Of a stretch of DNA of 64,000 nt, positions 1 to 10,393 are shown one piece after another. Under the pieces are notes generated by a model. The model saw nothing but the letters and a program-made list of their open reading frames with translations, did not search any database and was not told the DNA's origin. The stretch lies in NCBI GenBank assembly GCA_003281315.1, contig QCCH01000002.1, forward strand, positions 148,755 through 212,754, in the 5' to 3' direction. This DNA comes from Prochlorococcus sp. AG-347-K20 (GTDB lineage Bacteria > Cyanobacteriota > Cyanobacteriia > PCC-6307 > Cyanobiaceae). Position 1 is the stretch's first letter, and the number at the start of each line of letters is the position of its first letter. A program made the translations under genes and the position numbers.

Positions 1-425
1 GCGACACTCCAACCAGTTCTTCTAGTACTATGAACTTGAAGTTGAACGGATACATCAGGGTATTTTTGTCTGAATAGTCCTATCATTCTCGGCATTAAAT
101 AGGTACCCGTTGTTTGGCTCGCTCCAATGACAAGAGTTCCACCTTTTAAGCTATTTAAATCTTCAATAGCTTTGCAAGCTTCGTCGCATTGATTCAAAAT
201 TCGTTCGCAATATTCAAGTAATAGTCTCCCTGCTTCAGTCAATAGAGCCTTTCTACCACCTCTGTCGAAAATTGTGATTTCAAGTTGTTTTTCTAAATTT
301 TGTATTTGTAAACTCACGGCAGGTTGGGTTACATATAGGAGATCTGCAGCTTTTTTAAAACTTCCTTGAGCTGCTATAGCTTTTAATATTCTTAATTGGT
401 CGAGTGTAAATGGTAATTCTGGCAT
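1..425 (-). CDS. LysR-family transcriptional regulator (RbcR/NdhR-like), 3' part cut by window edge
   Basis: Reverse-strand translation from ATG at 425: [66 protein letters not shown]..., a typical LysR N-terminal HTH; open to the window edge. Confidence 0.88.
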   Translation of the reverse strand, partial: MPELPFTLDQLRILKAIAAQGSFKKAADLLYVTQPAVSLQIQNLEKQLEITIFDRGGRKALLTEAGRLLLEYCERILNQCDEACKAIEDLNSLKGGTLVIGASQTTGTYLMPRMIGLFRQKYPDVSVQLQVHSTRRTGWSV

Positions 426-508
426 CTATTATGCCTACAGTTTCTTATAATTCTAATGCTTAGGTGCATTCTTGTTAAGAACAAAAATTATTTGAAAAAT
501 TTAAATAT

Positions 509-1237
509 ATGGAGACTCATAAAACTTCCCTAATAATCTCACTTTTGATTTTGATTTTTGCGGTAATTCATAGTGGGGGAGCTGCTTTAAGAATCAAAGC
601 AGAATCTATTATGGGTCCGAGATTATGGCGGTTATGTTTTGTTTTCTTAAGTTTGCCGTCTGCAATTATCTTAATTAGTTATTTTTTGGCTCATAGATAT
701 GACGGAATTAGATTATGGAATTTACAGGGTAATAATTTTGTTTTTATGGTCGTTTGGTTCTTAACTGCAATAAGTTTTTTATTTTTATATCCCGCTACTT
801 ACAATTTGCTAGAAATCCCTTCGGTTTTAAGACCTAAAGTACGAATCTATGGAACTGGGATAATGCGAATCACAAGACATCCACAAGCATTTGGTCAAAT
901 AATTTGGTGTTTTGCTCATACTTTATGGATTGGTACATCATTCACATTAGTAACTTCTATTGGATTAGTTTTGCATCATATTTTTGCAATCTGGCATGGG
1001 GACAAAAGATTAGCAAATAGATTTGGAGAAGAATTTGAAATTTTTAAAAAAAATACTTCTATAATCCCCTTCATGGCAATACTTGAGGGGAGGCAAGAAT
1101 TTAAGATTAAAGAATTTTTTAGGTTATCTCAACTTGGTATATTAATTGCAATAGGTGTACTTTGGTGGTCTCATCAATATATCAATATTGCTGTTAAAAC
1201 ATTTAATTCATCATTTTTGTCTGAATTTTTCAATTGA
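509..1237 (+). CDS. NnrU-family membrane protein, 15-cis-zeta-carotene isomerase (Z-ISO)-like
   Basis: ORF 242 aa, multiple TM segments, RITRHPQAFGQIIWCFAHTLWIG...HHIFAIWHGDKRL resembles the plant Z-ISO/NnrU motif. Confidence 0.65.
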   Translation: METHKTSLIISLLILIFAVIHSGGAALRIKAESIMGPRLWRLCFVFLSLPSAIILISYFLAHRYDGIRLWNLQGNNFVFMVVWFLTAISFLFLYPATYNLLEIPSVLRPKVRIYGTGIMRITRHPQAFGQIIWCFAHTLWIGTSFTLVTSIGLVLHHIFAIWHGDKRLANRFGEEFEIFKKNTSIIPFMAILEGRQEFKIKEFFRLSQLGILIAIGVLWWSHQYINIAVKTFNSSFLSEFFN

Positions 1238-1270
1238 CAGTTTAAAATCAAATCATAAGTTCTTTAAAAC

Positions 1271-3292
1271 ATGCCACAAGCTTCTGAAATTGCCTGGTTA
1301 ATTCCCGTTTTCCCACTTATTGGAGCAGTGATTTCTGGCTTAGGACTAATAAGTATCAATAAGAAAATTAATAATTCAAGAGAAATTGTTTCTGTAGGTC
1401 TGATTTCTTTCGTTGGGATTTCTGCGGTAATTAGTTATAAAGCTTTAATTGAACAAGTTAATGGTTATCAATCAGTAGAAAAATTATTTGTATGGGCCAA
1501 TGCTGGTGATTTTACAATTCCAATGGGGTTTGTCCTTGATCCTTTGGGGAGTGTAATGCTTGCGTTAGTAACTACAATAACTTTGCTGGTAATGATTTAC
1601 TCGCATGGTTACATGGCGCATGACAAAGGTTATGTCAGATTTTTTACATATTTAGCATTATTTAGTAGTTCAATGATGGGATTAATTGTTAGTCCGAATT
1701 TATTAGAAATTTATGTTTTTTGGGAATTAGTTGGGATGTGTTCTTATTTATTGGTTGGTTTTTGGTATGACAGGGATGGCGCTGCACACGCTGCACAAAA
1801 AGCATTTGTTGTTAATAGAGTCGGAGATTTTGGGTTATTACTAGGAATCCTTGGCCTATTTTGGGCAACAAATAGTTTTGATTTTAATGAAATAGCTACT
1901 GGAATTTCTCAATCATTATCTGACAATTCGATACCCATTTGGGCTGCTTTATTACTTTGTTTTTTAGTTTTTTTAGGGCCAATGGCTAAATCAGCTCAGT
2001 TTCCTCTTCATGTTTGGTTACCTGATGCGATGGAAGGTCCGACACCTATTTCTGCACTTATCCATGCTGCAACAATGGTTGCAGCAGGAATATTTCTTGT
2101 AGCAAGACTTCAACCTTTGTATTCAATATTCCCCTCTATTCAGTTCATTATCGCTTTAGTTGGCACCATTACTTGTTTTTTAGGAGCCTCTATAGCTTTG
2201 ACCCAAATGGATTTAAAAAAAGGTTTAGCCTATAGCACAGTTTCTCAGCTTGGTTATATGATGCTCGCAATGGGTTGTGGAGCACCAGTAGCCGGAATTT
2301 TTCATTTAGTAACTCATGCTTGCTTTAAAGCAATGCTATTTTTGGGATCTGGTTCAGTAATACATGCTATGGAAGAAGTAGTTGGTCATCAGCCTGTATT
2401 AGCTCAAGATATGAGATTGATGGGCGGTTTAAGAAAAAAAATGCCTTATACAGCAACAACATTTTTAATAGGTTGTGTAGCAATTAGTGGAATTCCCCCA
2501 TTGGCAGGTTTTTGGAGTAAAGACGAGATACTCGGAAATGCTTTCATATCATTTCCAGCTTTTTGGTTTGTAGGACTCCTTACAGCTGGTATGACTGCTT
2601 TTTATATGTTTAGGCTTTATTTCTTGACATTTGAAGGAGATTTTAAAGGGGAGAATAAAGAATTGCAAAAACAGCTTCTAATAGCCTCCAAAACAAACCT
2701 AGATGATGAAAATGAAGAAGATCATGAAGAACATGGCTATATTCATGAATCACCCTGGTCAATGACATTTCCCTTGATATTTCTAGCTGTACCGTCTGTA
2801 ATAATCGGTTTTATGGGACTTCCATGGGATAGCAAAATTGCAAATTTACTAGATCCTGAAGAAGCAGAGATTGCTGCAAAGGCATTCGAATTAAAAGAAT
2901 TTTTGCCTTTAGCACTTGTGTCAGTATTTATTGCATCAGCTGGAATCATTATTGCCTATCAGGCATATTTTGTGAAAAAAATTAATTTATCAGTTTTATT
3001 TGCCGAGAAGTTTCCTAGCATCAATCGATTTTTATCCAATAAATGGTATCTAGATGATATTAATGAAAAACTTTTTGTTAAAGGTAGTAGAAAACTTGCT
3101 AAAGAAGTTTTAGAGGTTGATTCTAAGGTTGTTGATGGCGTTGTAAATCTTACTGGACTTGTAACTTTAGGTAGTGGAGAAGGTTTAAAATATTTTGAGA
3201 CTGGTAGGGCTCAATTTTATGCGCTCATTGTTTTTGGAGGTGTAATTTTATTAGTTGCTATATTTGGTTTTCAATCTCCTCAAGTTTCTTAA
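1271..3292 (+). CDS. ndhF: NAD(P)H-quinone oxidoreductase subunit 5
   Basis: ORF 673 aa, NuoL/NdhF family (DKGYVRFFTYLALFSSSMMGLI, HVWLPDAMEGPTPISALIHAATMVAAG). Confidence 0.95.
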   Translation: MPQASEIAWLIPVFPLIGAVISGLGLISINKKINNSREIVSVGLISFVGISAVISYKALIEQVNGYQSVEKLFVWANAGDFTIPMGFVLDPLGSVMLALVTTITLLVMIYSHGYMAHDKGYVRFFTYLALFSSSMMGLIVSPNLLEIYVFWELVGMCSYLLVGFWYDRDGAAHAAQKAFVVNRVGDFGLLLGILGLFWATNSFDFNEIATGISQSLSDNSIPIWAALLLCFLVFLGPMAKSAQFPLHVWLPDAMEGPTPISALIHAATMVAAGIFLVARLQPLYSIFPSIQFIIALVGTITCFLGASIALTQMDLKKGLAYSTVSQLGYMMLAMGCGAPVAGIFHLVTHACFKAMLFLGSGSVIHAMEEVVGHQPVLAQDMRLMGGLRKKMPYTATTFLIGCVAISGIPPLAGFWSKDEILGNAFISFPAFWFVGLLTAGMTAFYMFRLYFLTFEGDFKGENKELQKQLLIASKTNLDDENEEDHEEHGYIHESPWSMTFPLIFLAVPSVIIGFMGLPWDSKIANLLDPEEAEIAAKAFELKEFLPLALVSVFIASAGIIIAYQAYFVKKINLSVLFAEKFPSINRFLSNKWYLDDINEKLFVKGSRKLAKEVLEVDSKVVDGVVNLTGLVTLGSGEGLKYFETGRAQFYALIVFGGVILLVAIFGFQSPQVS

Positions 3293-3377
3293 TTACAATT
3301 GTGTGTCTTCACTGTCCATTGGGGTGAAAAAATACAGAAAATTTCTAGACTTTATTTAAGATAAATTTCTTATTAAA

Positions 3378-5018
3378 TTGAGTACTTATTTTTATTCACA
3401 TTTTGCGACACAAGTATTGGGAACTTTGGGAGCTGGATTGTCTAATTTTCCTTGGTTATCTGCTTCAATTTTATTCCCAATTGGTAGTGCATTCGTGATA
3501 CCTTTTTTCCCAGATAAAGGGGATGGCAAAGAGGTGAGATGGTTTGCATTGTCTATTGCATTAATTACTTTTTTAATAACTGTAGGTTCATATATAAATG
3601 GCTTTGATATTAGTAATGAAAATGTTCAACTTAAAGAAAATATTAGTTGGCTCCCTGATTTAGGTCTTACTTGGTCTGTTGGCGCTGATGGCATGTCTAT
3701 GCCTTTAATATTATTGACTAGTTTTATAACTGCTTTAGCAGTTCTTGCTGCATGGCCAGTCAAGTTCAAACCAAAGTTATTTTTCTTTTTGATATTGGTT
3801 ATGGATGGTGGGCAAATCGCTGTGTTTGCTGTACAAGATATGCTTTTATTCTTTCTAACTTGGGAACTTGAGTTAATTCCCGTTTATTTATTACTGGCTA
3901 TATGGGGTGGTAAAAATCGACAATATGCGGCAACAAAATTCATTATTTATACAGCTGGCAGTTCTATCTTCATTCTTCTTGCAGCGTTAGCAATGGGTTT
4001 CTATGGTACAGAAATTCCGAATTTTGAGTTTTCTCACTTGGCAGCTCAAGATTTTAGTCAAAAATTCCAAATATTATGTTATGTAGGGCTTTTAATAGCA
4101 TTTGGTGTGAAACTTCCAATAGTACCTCTTCATACTTGGCTTCCAGATGCTCATGGAGAGGCTACAGCTCCAGTTCATATGCTTCTAGCAGGAATTTTAT
4201 TAAAGATGGGAGGATATGCTCTTTTAAGATTTAATGCACAATTATTACCCGTTGCTCATGCTCAATTTGCCCCATTATTAATAGTTCTAGGAGTAGTCAA
4301 TATAATTTATGCTGCATTAACTTCTTTTGCTCAAAGAAATCTTAAAAGAAAAATTGCATATAGTTCTATAAGTCATATGGGTTTCGTTCTTATTGGAATA
4401 GGGAGTTTTAGTAGCCTTGGAACAAGCGGAGCTATGCTGCAAATGGTTAGTCACGGATTAATCGGTGCAAGTTTATTTTTTCTTGTTGGTGCTACCTATG
4501 ACAGAACAAAGACTCTTAAACTTGATGAAATGAGTGGTGTAGGACAAAAAATGAGAATCATGTTTGCCCTATGGACTGCTTGCTCCCTGGCTTCCCTAGC
4601 TTTACCTGGTATGAGTGGATTTGTTTCCGAATTGATGGTATTTACAGGATTTGTTACTGATGAAGTGTATACACTACCTTTTAGGGTAGTGATGGCCTCT
4701 TTAGCAGCTATCGGTGTAATACTGACTCCTATTTATCTACTTTCAATGTTACGAGAAATTTTCTTTGGTAAAGAAAATCCTAAATTAATTGAAGAACGAA
4801 AACTTATAGATGCTGAGCCAAGGGAAGTTTATATTATTGCTTGTTTACTTTTACCGATTATTGGAATAGGTTTGTACCCAAGATTAGTTACTGAAAGTTA
4901 TATTGCATCTATTAATAATTTAGTCAATAGAGATTTAACTGCAGTTAAAAGTGCTGTTAAATCAAATATTTTTTCAGGAACTAAAAAAAATGACATCCTA
5001 AAAGCTCCAACAATATAA
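3378..5018 (+). CDS. ndhD: NAD(P)H-quinone oxidoreductase subunit 4 (TTG start)
   Basis: ORF 546 aa, NuoM/NdhD family ([37 protein letters not shown]). Confidence 0.95.
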   Translation: MSTYFYSHFATQVLGTLGAGLSNFPWLSASILFPIGSAFVIPFFPDKGDGKEVRWFALSIALITFLITVGSYINGFDISNENVQLKENISWLPDLGLTWSVGADGMSMPLILLTSFITALAVLAAWPVKFKPKLFFFLILVMDGGQIAVFAVQDMLLFFLTWELELIPVYLLLAIWGGKNRQYAATKFIIYTAGSSIFILLAALAMGFYGTEIPNFEFSHLAAQDFSQKFQILCYVGLLIAFGVKLPIVPLHTWLPDAHGEATAPVHMLLAGILLKMGGYALLRFNAQLLPVAHAQFAPLLIVLGVVNIIYAALTSFAQRNLKRKIAYSSISHMGFVLIGIGSFSSLGTSGAMLQMVSHGLIGASLFFLVGATYDRTKTLKLDEMSGVGQKMRIMFALWTACSLASLALPGMSGFVSELMVFTGFVTDEVYTLPFRVVMASLAAIGVILTPIYLLSMLREIFFGKENPKLIEERKLIDAEPREVYIIACLLLPIIGIGLYPRLVTESYIASINNLVNRDLTAVKSAVKSNIFSGTKKNDILKAPTI

Positions 5019-5141
5019 TTTTTTAAATTAATGCAATATTGTTTGGCATTAAATAAATTAAAAGATATCTTGTGAGTAGATTTTATCTTTTTCAAAATAA
5101 ATTATTCCAATACTATTGATAGGCAACAATTAGGCCCTAGA

Positions 5142-5963
5142 TTGTTGATTAAGTTTCTTCAAGATGCCGCAGGTAAAGGTGAGCTTGATCCATGGGATAT
5201 TGATGTAATAAGTGTAATTGATAGTTTTTTAGAGGAATACTCACACACTTTTAATCAATCTTCAAATAGTCAAATCTCATATCAGAAGGATTTAGCTGAG
5301 ACCAGCGAAGCATTTTTTGCTGCTTCCGTATTAGTTAATCTTAAGGCTGAGGTTTTGGAAGCTGATGTTTTCAAAGAAAATTCTTCCGATTTTGAAGATG
5401 AATTTGATTTGGACGATCAAGATTGGATTGATAAAGAATTTGATATTCCGAAATATCCTGAAAAATATTTAAGGAGAAGATCAATTGCACAACCAATTCT
5501 TAAACGTACAACAACATTGGGAGAACTAGTAAGTCAGTTAGAGTCCATAGCAGAAGTTATAGAAACCCAAGATCTTCTGCTCATGAAGAGAAAAAGAAAT
5601 AAAAAATATTCTGATAGGGCTTTAATTTCTCAAGTAAAGTCATTAGCGCATCGCGAGAAACTTCCAGAAACCACTAAAGCATTAGGGAAATTTATTGAAG
5701 GATGGGAAAAAGCTTTGCAATGGACAGATTTTGAACATTTAGTCAAAAAATGGCAAACAGTTGTAAAAAATGATTTAGATAAAGACCGTTTGGGAGTTTT
5801 TTGGGCTTTGTTATTTTTATCATCTGAAAACAAAATTGAAATTAAACAAATTAATTCCTTATATGGCCCAATTCAAATTAAAAGAATAATACCTGATGGT
5901 GGCATAGCTCAATTGCCTATAGAAAATCTTGAGGTAAGTAATGCCTCTTCCTCGGCTGCTTAG
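5142..5963 (+). CDS. scpA: Segregation and condensation protein A; 5' end uncertain
   Basis: ORF starting LIKFLQDAAGKGELDPWDIDVISVIDSFLEEY, ScpA N-terminal signature; the upstream reading frame stays open to a TGA at 5073. Confidence 0.8.
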   Translation: MLIKFLQDAAGKGELDPWDIDVISVIDSFLEEYSHTFNQSSNSQISYQKDLAETSEAFFAASVLVNLKAEVLEADVFKENSSDFEDEFDLDDQDWIDKEFDIPKYPEKYLRRRSIAQPILKRTTTLGELVSQLESIAEVIETQDLLLMKRKRNKKYSDRALISQVKSLAHREKLPETTKALGKFIEGWEKALQWTDFEHLVKKWQTVVKNDLDKDRLGVFWALLFLSSENKIEIKQINSLYGPIQIKRIIPDGGIAQLPIENLEVSNASSSAA

Positions 5964-6009
5964 AAGCTTAATAGTAATAACGTATAATTTAAAAAATGGT
6001 TTTGAATTT

Positions 6010-7188
6010 ATGAAGGCAATGATACTTGCAGCAGGGAAAGGCACACGTGTTCAGCCTATTACACACGTTATTCCTAAACCGATGATTCCGATTTTGCAAA
6101 AACCTGTTATGGAGTTTCTCTTGGAACTTTTAAGAGAACATAATTTTAAGGAAATAATGGTAAATGTTTCTCATCTGGCTGAAGAAATTGAAAATTATTT
6201 TAGGGATGGGCAAAGATTTGGAGTAGAAATTGCTTATAGTTTTGAAGGAAGAATTGAAGATGGAGAATTAATAGGTGATGCTTTAGGATCCGCGGGAGGA
6301 TTAAAAAAAATTCAGGATTTTCAAAATTTCTTTGATGAAACTTTTGTTGTTTTATGTGGTGATGCTTTAGTTGATTTAGATTTAACTCAAGCTGTTAAAA
6401 AACATAAGCAGAAAGGAGCTATTGCGAGCTTAATAACAAAGAAGGTAACTAAAGATCAAGTATCAAGTTACGGTGTAGTAGTTTCTGATGAAAATGGGAG
6501 AATAAAGGCTTTTCAGGAAAAGCCAACAGTTGATCAAGCTTTAAGTGACTCTATAAATACAGGAATTTATCTTTTCGAACCTGAAATTTTTAATTACATA
6601 CCTTCAGCAGAGAAATTTGATATTGGAGCTGATCTTTTCCCTAAACTTGTTGAAATGGATTTACCATTTTTTGCGTTACCAATGGATTTTGAATGGGTAG
6701 ATATTGGAAAAGTCCCTGATTATTGGAGTGCTATTAGAAATGTATTACAAGGCAAGGTAAGACAAGTGCAAATTCCAGGTAAGGAAATAAAACCCGGAGT
6801 TTTTACCGGCTTGAATGTAGCGGCAAACTGGGAAAAGGTTAATATTACCGGGCCGGTTTATATAGGAGGCATGACTAGGATCGAGGATGGAGCAACTATT
6901 ATTGGCCCTTCTATGATTGGACCAAGTTGTTGCATTTGCGAGGGTGCAACTATAGATAACTCAATTATCTTTGATTATTCTAAAATTGGTAAAGGAGTAA
7001 GACTTATGGATAAGTTAGTGTTTGGTAAATATTGTGTTGGAAAAAATGGAGATCATTTTGATTTGCAAGATGCATCTTTAGATTGGTTAATAGCTGATTC
7101 AAGAAGATCTGATTTGTCTGAGCCATCGCCTCAGCAGAAAGCTATGGCAGAATTATTAGGTACTGATTTGATTAATATTCCAGAATAA
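6010..7188 (+). CDS. Nucleotidyltransferase (mannose-1-phosphate guanylyltransferase-like) with C-terminal left-handed beta-helix
   Basis: MKAMILAAGKGTRVQPITHVIPKPMIPILQKPVMEFLLE; ATG at 6010 chosen over the upstream start in the ORF track. Confidence 0.88.
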   Translation: MKAMILAAGKGTRVQPITHVIPKPMIPILQKPVMEFLLELLREHNFKEIMVNVSHLAEEIENYFRDGQRFGVEIAYSFEGRIEDGELIGDALGSAGGLKKIQDFQNFFDETFVVLCGDALVDLDLTQAVKKHKQKGAIASLITKKVTKDQVSSYGVVVSDENGRIKAFQEKPTVDQALSDSINTGIYLFEPEIFNYIPSAEKFDIGADLFPKLVEMDLPFFALPMDFEWVDIGKVPDYWSAIRNVLQGKVRQVQIPGKEIKPGVFTGLNVAANWEKVNITGPVYIGGMTRIEDGATIIGPSMIGPSCCICEGATIDNSIIFDYSKIGKGVRLMDKLVFGKYCVGKNGDHFDLQDASLDWLIADSRRSDLSEPSPQQKAMAELLGTDLINIPE

Positions 7189-8062
7189 GATTAGCTTTTT
7201 CAATAATCTCAGGAATTAAATGCTCTGTTTTTACGGCCATTAGATGAACACCATTTGCGATATTCATAAAATCATGAGCTTGTTCAGCTGCAATTTTAAT
7301 GCCTTCTTGTAATGGCTCTTTAGCATCTTTAAGACGATTTAAGATATTTTCAGGGATGTTTGCACCTGGAACGTATTTGTTTATAAAGAGAGCGTTTTTG
7401 TAAGACTTTAATAGGAATACACCTGCAATTACAGGAATTTCAAGAGGCTTGCTAATTTTTTCACAAAACTCTATCAAATTTTCTTTATCCATAACCATTT
7501 GAGTTTGTATGAATCCAGCTCCAGCCTCTTTTTTCTTTCTCATTCTATTTTCTAGACTTCTTTTATTTCCACAATTTGGATCAGCTGCAGCACCTGCAAA
7601 AATAAATGTTTTTTTATCGGAAAGTTCTCCTAGAGTAGGATCAATTCCTTTATTAAAAGCCTGAATTTGTTGAAGCAATCTAACTGACTCAAACTCATGC
7701 ACGGCCTTGGCATCTTGTTGATCCCCAGCTTTTACTGAATCACCGGTAATGCATAAAATGTTTTTAATTCCTAAAGCATTTGCTCCCAGAATGTCTGATT
7801 GTAAAGCAATTTTATTACGATCTCTGCATGAAATTTGCATTACTGGTTCTATCCCATTTTCCAGTAATAGTTTGGACATTGCCAAGCTGCACATTCTCAT
7901 TACAGCTCTACTTCCATCGGTAATGTTAACAGCATGTACCTTATCTTTCAAAAGTTGTGCTATCTTAAGAGATCTTATGGGGTCTCCACCTCTTGGCGGC
8001 ATTAATTCTGCCGTTATCACCTTAGATCTTTTTTCTAAAGTCTGCTGAAGTTTTGATTTCAA
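7172..8062 (-). CDS. metF: Methylenetetrahydrofolate reductase family protein
   Basis: ORF 296 aa, ITAELMPPRGGDP...ITDGSRAVMRMCSLAMSKLL; 3' end overlaps the convergent neighbour by 17 bp. Confidence 0.82.
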   Translation of the reverse strand: MKSKLQQTLEKRSKVITAELMPPRGGDPIRSLKIAQLLKDKVHAVNITDGSRAVMRMCSLAMSKLLLENGIEPVMQISCRDRNKIALQSDILGANALGIKNILCITGDSVKAGDQQDAKAVHEFESVRLLQQIQAFNKGIDPTLGELSDKKTFIFAGAAADPNCGNKRSLENRMRKKKEAGAGFIQTQMVMDKENLIEFCEKISKPLEIPVIAGVFLLKSYKNALFINKYVPGANIPENILNRLKDAKEPLQEGIKIAAEQAHDFMNIANGVHLMAVKTEHLIPEIIEKANLILEY

Positions 8063-8139
8063 TTGCTTTTGTTTCCCAGTTGGTTAACAAGTGTACTGAG
8101 ATTGCTAAACTTAATTAATATATAAAAGGAACTGTTTAA

Positions 8140-8418
8140 ATGCAAATGGTTGAAGAAGAAGTAAACAACATTGATATGATGGGTCTCTCAGCAAGAGAGA
8201 TGGAAATCATTGATCTAGTAGCTGATGGGCTTACAAATCAAGAAATTGCGGTAAAACTAACTATTAGTAAAAGAACTGTTGATAATCATGTAAGTAACAT
8301 GTTTACAAAAACTGGTTCTAAAAACAGAGTAGCACTTTTGAATTGGGCAATGGACAACGGAAAGATTTGTAGAGATGGATTTAATTGTTGTTCACTCCCA
8401 GATTCTGATCAAGAGTAG
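8140..8418 (+). CDS. Small LuxR-type HTH regulator, PedR-like
   Basis: 92 aa stand-alone GerE/LuxR HTH (LSAREMEIIDLVADGLTNQEIAVKLTISKRTVDNHVSNMFTKTGSKNR) with Cys-bearing tail CRDGFNCC. Confidence 0.75.
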   Translation: MQMVEEEVNNIDMMGLSAREMEIIDLVADGLTNQEIAVKLTISKRTVDNHVSNMFTKTGSKNRVALLNWAMDNGKICRDGFNCCSLPDSDQE

Positions 8419-8569
8419 CTTTACCATTTATTTTTTTTGTATCATTAGGCAAATCCATTAAACAATAATTTGCAGAACCTAATTCGAAGAGTTCAGCATA
8501 TGCAATACATGCATCTTTGTCTGAATTAACAAATCTCAAGACCCCTTCTTTGTCGTAAAGACCATACAT
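8381..8569 (-). CDS. Conserved small hypothetical protein
   Basis: ORF, probable start MYGLYDKEGVLRFVNSDKDACIAYAELFELG...; 38 bp tail overlap with 8140..8418. Confidence 0.6.
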   Translation of the reverse strand: MYGLYDKEGVLRFVNSDKDACIAYAELFELGSANYCLMDLPNDTKKINGKATLDQNLGVNNN

Positions 8570-8635
8570 CTGAAGAAAATAAAAATTACTATGCTTAAAT
8601 ATAAAGAAAATATAAAAGATTAATAGCACTTTTGA

Positions 8636-9133
8636 CTAGTTACTTTTGAAAGTTGTCAAATAGTCTTTTTTCCACTTTGAAAAAGGATTGTTGGCGAGAC
8701 TGAAATTGGAGAAATCGGTCATCCCAGTAATTTCTTTTGAAATAAAAGATGGTAATGATAAATCCTCCTCTTCATCGGAAAGTTCAATTTCTGCAATTTC
8801 AAGTGGGTAATTATTTTCTTTAAAGCAATCTATAATCCAAGATTTTTTTTCAACTTCTAAAAGGAATCTTTCTTTTTTAATTGTACTTGAAAGATTTGAC
8901 ATTATTGTTTCAGCATCGCTTCGCGGAATGGAGTATTCAAATTCAAAGTTGGTAAAGCCTTTGATATGTTTTTTTAATGCAATTTTGGAGTGTTTGTTCG
9001 TCAACCTTATCCTAATAATCCAATCATCTAAACTTTTGGATAAATATCCTTGTTCAATATAAATTTTTTTAGTTATGAACTCTTTCCAATTATCATTTTT
9101 TATAAGAAATCTTCTTTCTATTTCTATGGCCAT
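8636..9133 (-). CDS. CYTH-domain protein (triphosphate tunnel metalloenzyme family)
   Basis: MAIEIERRFLIKND N-terminal ExE motif; ATG directly follows the nadK stop (TAAATG). Confidence 0.8.
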   Translation of the reverse strand: MAIEIERRFLIKNDNWKEFITKKIYIEQGYLSKSLDDWIIRIRLTNKHSKIALKKHIKGFTNFEFEYSIPRSDAETIMSNLSSTIKKERFLLEVEKKSWIIDCFKENNYPLEIAEIELSDEEEDLSLPSFISKEITGMTDFSNFSLANNPFSKWKKDYLTTFKSN

Positions 9134-10045
9134 TTAATTTTTTGGATTTTTTTGAGATAAATCACCTTTCCAATCTAGTTTTTTAATTAGGGTATTATAG
9201 TAACTTGTGCTTTTTTTAAACTTTATTATTTTGCAGGGTGTTTGCCCTTTTTTTATCTCACAATAATAAGTATCCTTAATAGTCATACATTTTGAACCGT
9301 CCCTCCATAATTTAATTTCCCCTTTATTTTTTTTTACAGGTTTAATGATCACCTTACTTGTATTAGGTATAACTATTGGCCTACTAGCCAAACTCATCGG
9401 GCATATAGGATTAATTATCATTGCATCAATACTAGGATGCACTATTGGACCACCTGCAGCCATTGAGTAGGCTGTTGAACCAGTAGATGTAGATATGATT
9501 AATCCATCACCTTTATATTCATTCACCTTTTCGTTATCTATTTCAATTTGTATTTGATTGGTAGGAGAAATGTCTTCTTCAACAGATTTAAAATAAAAAT
9601 CATTTAAGGCGTTGTAGCTTTTTATAATTTTTTTCTTAGAACTTGTCTCGTTAATAAAAACATTACAATTTAATCTATTACGAAAGTCAATTGTATATTC
9701 TTCCTTTTCAAGGATTTCAATAAAAGATTCGTCAAAAAGAAAATCTTTTTCTTGCGTAAGGAACCCTAAATTACCACCAATATTGATGCTCAATAGAGGA
9801 ATATCATAGTCAGCTAAAGCATTTGCACATTTCAGGAAGGTTCCATCTCCACCAAGAACTATTCCAATATTTGGTTTCAATTCTGGATTACAAAGATATT
9901 TCTCAATATCATCTTTATTAAAATCGCTTTTAATTCTATTTGATTTTATATTCTTATCTTTGAGAACTTCTTCACAGAATTTAGAAGCCTCTTGAGCTGT
10001 AGAACTATCTGAACGATATACGATAAGCACTAATGAAAGTTTCAT
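9134..10045 (-). CDS. nadK: NAD kinase
   Basis: [37 protein letters not shown] and [40 protein letters not shown]. Confidence 0.92.
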   Translation of the reverse strand: MKLSLVLIVYRSDSSTAQEASKFCEEVLKDKNIKSNRIKSDFNKDDIEKYLCNPELKPNIGIVLGGDGTFLKCANALADYDIPLLSINIGGNLGFLTQEKDFLFDESFIEILEKEEYTIDFRNRLNCNVFINETSSKKKIIKSYNALNDFYFKSVEEDISPTNQIQIEIDNEKVNEYKGDGLIISTSTGSTAYSMAAGGPIVHPSIDAMIINPICPMSLASRPIVIPNTSKVIIKPVKKNKGEIKLWRDGSKCMTIKDTYYCEIKKGQTPCKIIKFKKSTSYYNTLIKKLDWKGDLSQKNPKN

Positions 10046-10054
10046 TGAATGCTT

Positions 10055-10378
10055 TTACCATTTTAATAAATTAAAACTTTCCATATCTACAGTTACCCTA
10101 TTCCTGTAAAGAGATAATAATATAGCTAGTCCAACCGCTGCTTCTGCGGCAGCAACAGTTATCACAAAAATTGTAAATACTTGTCCTTGAATTAAATTAT
10201 TATCAACATAGGAAGAAAACGCCATCAAGTTTATATTTACCGCATTGAGCATTAATTCAATGCTCATAAGTACTCTGACTGCATTTCTGCTATTTAATAA
10301 TCCCCAAATACCAATACAGAATAGTGCTGAAGATACTATTAAAAAAGCTTGAATGGGAATTGATTGTAAATTCATCAT
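10055..10378 (-). CDS. ndhE: NAD(P)H-quinone oxidoreductase subunit 4L
   Basis: 107 aa, NuoK/NdhE family (RVLMSIELMLNAVNINLMAFSSYVD). Confidence 0.93.
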   Translation of the reverse strand: MMNLQSIPIQAFLIVSSALFCIGIWGLLNSRNAVRVLMSIELMLNAVNINLMAFSSYVDNNLIQGQVFTIFVITVAAAEAAVGLAILLSLYRNRVTVDMESFNLLKW

Positions 10379-10393
10379 TGGAAAGTTGAAAGG

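Noticed and set aside
5859-6044. 61-aa minus-strand ORF and the upstream start of the nucleotidyltransferase at 5941
   Set aside because: ORF is antisense to scpA/nucleotidyltransferase junction; homology of the enzyme begins at MKAMILAAGKG (6010)
7749-8048. 99-aa ORF antisense to metF
   Set aside because: Lies entirely opposite a conserved gene; translation has no family resemblance
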